Origin: Sporosarcina sp. ACRSM
GTDB taxonomy: Bacteria; Bacillota; Bacilli; Bacillales_A; Planococcaceae
Direction of reading: 5' to 3'
Assembly (NCBI RefSeq): GCF_022346545.1
Contig: NZ_JAKRNU010000004.1
Location: 186,001 to 250,000, forward strand
DNA length: 64,000 bases
In this document: piece after piece, positions 61,864-64,000 of the stretch
Numbering within the stretch: the first letter of the stretch is position 1
Layout: each line of letters begins with the position of its first letter
The notes under the pieces: generated by a model
Seen by the model: only the letters and a program-made list of their open reading frames with translations
The model's database searches: none
What the model was told of the DNA's origin: nothing
Translations under genes and position numbers: made by a program

Positions 61864-62256
61864 TTAGATGAACCTTTTTCGGATATCGGGAGGCGGCAAC
61901 ATGCAAGCCTCTTCCTTTTTGCCGAACCAGCGATAACGATTTTTGGCAACATAGTCATAAACGCCGTCACGTATTGAACGCGGGACGAGTATTAATAAGA
62001 ATAACAGATGCCACATGCCATCCAATTTTTTGGCGATGCGGAGGGCAGCAGAGGATTTTGTATAAGCTTTGCCGTTTTCGATCAGGACAAGGCTGTCAAC
62101 ATCATCGGGAATGGCATATTGTTTAGAGAGTTCCCTTCCTTTTTCGCTTTGTAAAGAAGTGAAAAGGAAATGAGCAACGGGATCACGTTTAATAATAAAT
62201 TGCACACTGGAATCACAAAAATTACAGTCACCGTCGAATAGGACAATCCGTTTCAA
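61864..62256 (-). CDS. DCC-family thiol-disulfide oxidoreductase-like protein (DUF393)
   Basis: A 130-residue protein with the family motif VLFDGDCNFCDSSVQFIIKRD near the N terminus, carrying the DxxCxxC element, then FLFTSLQSEKGREL and KSSAALRIAKKLDG. The C-terminal YDYVAKNRYRWFGKKEEAC ends with an extra cysteine. Members are thought to be small redox proteins. The start is TTG 62256, with AGGAGG eight bases upstream; the longer frame from ATG 62274 would begin inside the ribosome site. Confidence 0.87.
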   Translation of the reverse strand: MKRIVLFDGDCNFCDSSVQFIIKRDPVAHFLFTSLQSEKGRELSKQYAIPDDVDSLVLIENGKAYTKSSAALRIAKKLDGMWHLLFLLILVPRSIRDGVYDYVAKNRYRWFGKKEEACMLPPPDIRKRFI

Positions 62257-62425
62257 GTGATAACCTCCTGACATCTTTACTCATGAGTATAACCTTTGGA
62301 AGCTCATTATAACACGGAACTTTACTTATGACAGAATATTTGGTATAATGGAAGTAAGCTAGATTGTAACATGTATGATTTGTTTGCCGGTGCGAAATTG
62401 ATTAGGTAAAGGAGAGATGATGTAA

Positions 62426-62611
62426 ATGGAATATTTACCGATTGATCCTGCTGAGATGGAGCTAAGACAGAACAAAGATTTCATGGCAATCTTGAAAATG
62501 ATCGGAGAAGGTAGCCCGGTTTACGAGGATCTTGATGAAGTCGAGGCCAAACCTGTGCGTAAAGAATTTGAAGGCTATGACGAAAGTCAACTACCAAAGT
62601 ATTATCAATAG
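62426..62611 (+). CDS. Small acidic protein of unknown function, 61 residues
   Basis: Short but credible: the start ATG 62426 has AAAGGAGAGATG upstream and a terminator follows at 62642. The sequence MEYLPIDPAEMELRQNKDFM, a central KMIGEGSPVYEDLDEVEAKP and C-terminal YDESQLPKYYQ is soluble, acidic and proline/tyrosine-containing. I do not recognise a family. Confidence 0.7.
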   Translation: MEYLPIDPAEMELRQNKDFMAILKMIGEGSPVYEDLDEVEAKPVRKEFEGYDESQLPKYYQ

Positions 62612-62641
62612 TGAAATCTCAAGGTACTGCAGATTTGAAGT

Positions 62642-62670
62642 AAGGGTCTCCTAATAAGGGGCCCTTTTTT
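62642..62670 (+). terminator. Terminator of the 61-residue protein gene
   Basis: AAGGGTCTCC pairs with GGGGCCCTT around a short loop, followed by six T. Confidence 0.82.
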
Positions 62671-62672
62671 CA

Positions 62673-62855
62673 TTGATTAGGAAATTATAAAATCTCCTAC
62701 TGTGGATAAGTGATAACCTAGTGAGTTCACGTCTAGGCTCCGGGCGCCAGCCGCTCGGGTCATAAGCCAATCCTGCTGTGCGGTAAAGAGCACCGCTTCG
62801 CAGGCTCGTCTTATGCCTGTCGCGTCTAAGCAGGCGCCCTGCGCTTTTGTTCTTT
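62673..62855. repeat. Dispersed repeat D, long copy
   Basis: About 183 bases. The two ends (62673-62738 and 62834-62855) match 31835-31920. The centre, GC-richer, has GGGCGCCAGCCGCTCGGG and a CTTATGCCTGTCGCGTCTAAG segment, and lies between the near-repeats GTCTAGGC and GTCTAAGCAGGC. It starts two bases after the T-run of the preceding terminator, as does the short copy. The rest of the gap to 63001 holds only the coat protein leader. Confidence 0.85.
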
Positions 62856-63001
62856 TCATAATCTTGTCAGAGGATTTGTCGGCAAACTGAATCCTGCGCT
62901 AGGAAGCAGTGCCCTTTGCCAAAACCATTTCATCCAATATAGTCGCTCGCCCGTTTGTCCCTCGACTTCTAACATGTAATAGTAGAAGGGAGGTGAGAAT
63001 T

Positions 63002-63361
63002 ATGATGCAACATGGTAACTGGCATCAGGGAGGTTGTCACAGAAATCAAGTGCAACCGGTCGTGTGTCCGACACAATATCGTTTCCATAACGAGTTTGTG
63101 CCACAGGAAGTTCCTTTTATCCACCCGATTGTCAACGTGAATCGGATCAACACAGTCCAATTTCCACGTCATTTTTACACCGAAACGACTCAGAACGTAC
63201 CGGGAGAAACCCTTCAGGCGCGTCCAGGATTTGGCCCGGGTATGGGCGGTCCAGGTATGGGTGGTCCGGGATTTGGCGGCCCAGGCTTTGGTCCAGGATT
63301 TGGAGGTCCAGGCTTCGGACCGGGCTTCGGTCCAGGCTTCGGCCGTCGCCGTTGGAGATAA
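63002..63361 (+). CDS. CotD-family spore coat protein with Gly-Pro-Phe-rich tail
   Basis: A 119-residue coat protein. The first 75 residues match CotD style: HGNWHQGGCHRNQVQPVVCP, TQYRFHNEFVPQEVPFIHPIVNVNRIN and FPRHFYTETTQNVPG, with two cysteines and many His/Tyr. The tail (about 83-119) is a repeat of GPGF/GGPGM units ending in GRRRWR. ATG 63002, six bases after GGGAGGTG, is chosen over 62909. It implies a spore-former; made late in the mother cell in known cases. Confidence 0.88.
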   Translation: MMQHGNWHQGGCHRNQVQPVVCPTQYRFHNEFVPQEVPFIHPIVNVNRINTVQFPRHFYTETTQNVPGETLQARPGFGPGMGGPGMGGPGFGGPGFGPGFGGPGFGPGFGPGFGRRRWR

Positions 63362-63530
63362 GCCTTAGAACAAAATGAATAACCAACAGTGAAGGGTGGC
63401 TGTCAGCAACTTGACAGTCACCTTTTTGATGGAGAAAGCGCGAAAAAGGTCTCTATTTGCCGAATGTTCAACAATGATGGGAGATATGCTAAGATAGCAG
63501 TAAACGAACAATAAATAGTAGGTGAATCGG

Positions 63531-63713
63531 TTGAGAGCATTTAAATATATCATTCCCATCATTTTGATCGTCGGAACGGCTAGTATTATGATGTTGAACA
63601 AGAATCACCAAGACGTCCCACCTATGTCACGTATTTGGATTACGCTTGGCGCGATGGTAGTCAGTGGCGTCATCGCCTATTTTCTATTTCCGAAAGACGA
63701 GGACAAGCAATAG
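63531..63713 (+). CDS. Small two-helix membrane protein, 60 residues
   Basis: Two hydrophobic helices (FKYIIPIILIVGTASIMML and IWITLGAMVVSGVIAYFLF) joined by a short polar loop (NKNHQDVPPMSR), with a charged tail PKDEDKQ. TTG 63531, six bases after TAGGTG, is my preferred start; GTG 63522 is in frame and adds three residues. I do not recognise the family. Confidence 0.65.
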   Translation: MRAFKYIIPIILIVGTASIMMLNKNHQDVPPMSRIWITLGAMVVSGVIAYFLFPKDEDKQ

Positions 63714-63797
63714 TGAGAAGAGATCGGTAACCATGTGTGTTATCGGTCTTTTTTTTGTACAATCCTATTCCGATCCAAATCACTTTCATAAAGAATA

Positions 63798-63849
63798 TGT
63801 TAACGATTAAAAATATAATGTTGACACAATATAGGTTATCTTTTATTCT
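63798..63849 (+). promoter_or_regulatory. bioY promoter with BirA operator
   Basis: TGTTAAC (63798-63804), 15 bases, then GTTGACA (63820-63826) matches the Firmicute BirA site TGTTAAC-N15-GTTAACA with one mismatch. The right half overlaps the -35 box TTGACA (63821-63826), which is followed after 17 bases by TATTCT (63844-63849). Biotin-dependent repression is expected. Confidence 0.8.
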
Positions 63850-63879
63850 ATTAGAGATAACACATATTGGGTGGGGTGT

Positions 63880-64000
63880 ATGATGACAACAGTTACAGTG
63901 AAAGAAAAGGGGAGAATCAGTCCATTAACCATCGTCTATAGCGGAATGTTTGCGGCTCTGATGATGATCGGTGCCAATATTACCGCATTCGTGCCGTTTT
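63880..64000 (+). CDS. bioY: Biotin transporter BioY, N-terminal part (runs off the window)
   Basis: The first 40 codons read MMTTVTVKEKGRISPLTIVY followed by SGMFAALMMIGANITAFVPF, the typical cytoplasmic start and first helix of BioY, the substrate-binding S component of the biotin ECF transporter. The start is ATG 63880 or 63883, after GGGTGGGGTG. The BirA-type operator just upstream supports the assignment. The gene is cut by the window end. Confidence 0.85.
   Translation, partial: MMTTVTVKEKGRISPLTIVYSGMFAALMMIGANITAFVPF

Noticed and set aside
62909..63001. Extended N terminus of the CotD-like protein
   Set aside because: The ribosome site GGGAGGTG at about 62988 serves ATG 63002, and the extension has no coat-protein character.

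Overview
The window reads as chromosomal DNA of a low-to-mid GC, spore-forming Bacillales bacterium, most like Sporosarcina or a close Planococcaceae relative. This rests on strong AGGAGG-type ribosome sites, TTG and GTG starts, HPr kinase, GlpP antitermination, PerR-like and BirA-like operators, a CotD-type coat protein, SLH domains and a CssRS/HtrA-like block. The genus is inferred from protein style; no rRNA is present.

Layout. 0-7 kb: a LacI regulator, a soluble PAS/chemotaxis-signal protein, a cysteine-free Crp/Fnr regulator, and a catabolic cluster of amidohydrolase, YfcC-type carrier and class V aminotransferase. 7-12.5 kb: an accessory island. It holds a decayed zinc-finger-like pseudogene, a type II restriction endonuclease candidate, a HaeIII-like cytosine-C5 methyltransferase and an unrecognised 576-residue protein built from two related halves. 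Three copies of one hairpin repeat lie in and beside it. 12.5-24 kb: a VWA lipoprotein, a formaldehyde-type dehydrogenase with an HbpS-like protein and divergent HxlR regulator, an SLH surface protein, a replication-like HTH protein, an EamA transporter, hprK and ahpCF. 24.7-36.6 kb: an alpha/beta hydrolase with a disturbed start, thiM-thiW and thiD-thiE under separate TPP riboswitches, OsmC, AbgT, a plasmid-type ParM/ParR/parC partition cassette, and a VmlR-like ABC-F gene behind a leader-peptide attenuator.

37-47 kb: a two-FN3-like/DUF3238-like protein, a polar amino acid ABC importer, an esterase, a WrbA-like flavoprotein, and a PucR-type regulator divergent from a DUF5058/membrane protein/M20 hydrolase operon. 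47-52 kb: a glycerol regulon ordered glpD-glpP-glpF-glpK, with transcription-terminator leaders before glpD and glpF. 52-64 kb: an M20 hydrolase with a membrane partner, a two-component system next to an M19 dipeptidase and an HtrA protease, an aldehyde dehydrogenase with its DUF779 partner, a DCC protein, a CotD-like coat protein, and the first codons of bioY.

The intergenic regions carry several dispersed repeat families. One composite hairpin family shares an identical 44-base tail at two loci and has an inverted copy between ahpC and ahpF. A second repeat sits directly behind terminators at 31.8 and 62.7 kb, one copy with about 100 bases removed internally. A 21-base tandem repeat lies at 34.75 kb. 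The strongest leads are the duplicated 576-residue protein of the restriction island, the chromosomal ParMRC cassette with four evenly spaced GTATAC motifs, the ABC-F attenuator, and the hairpin repeat families.
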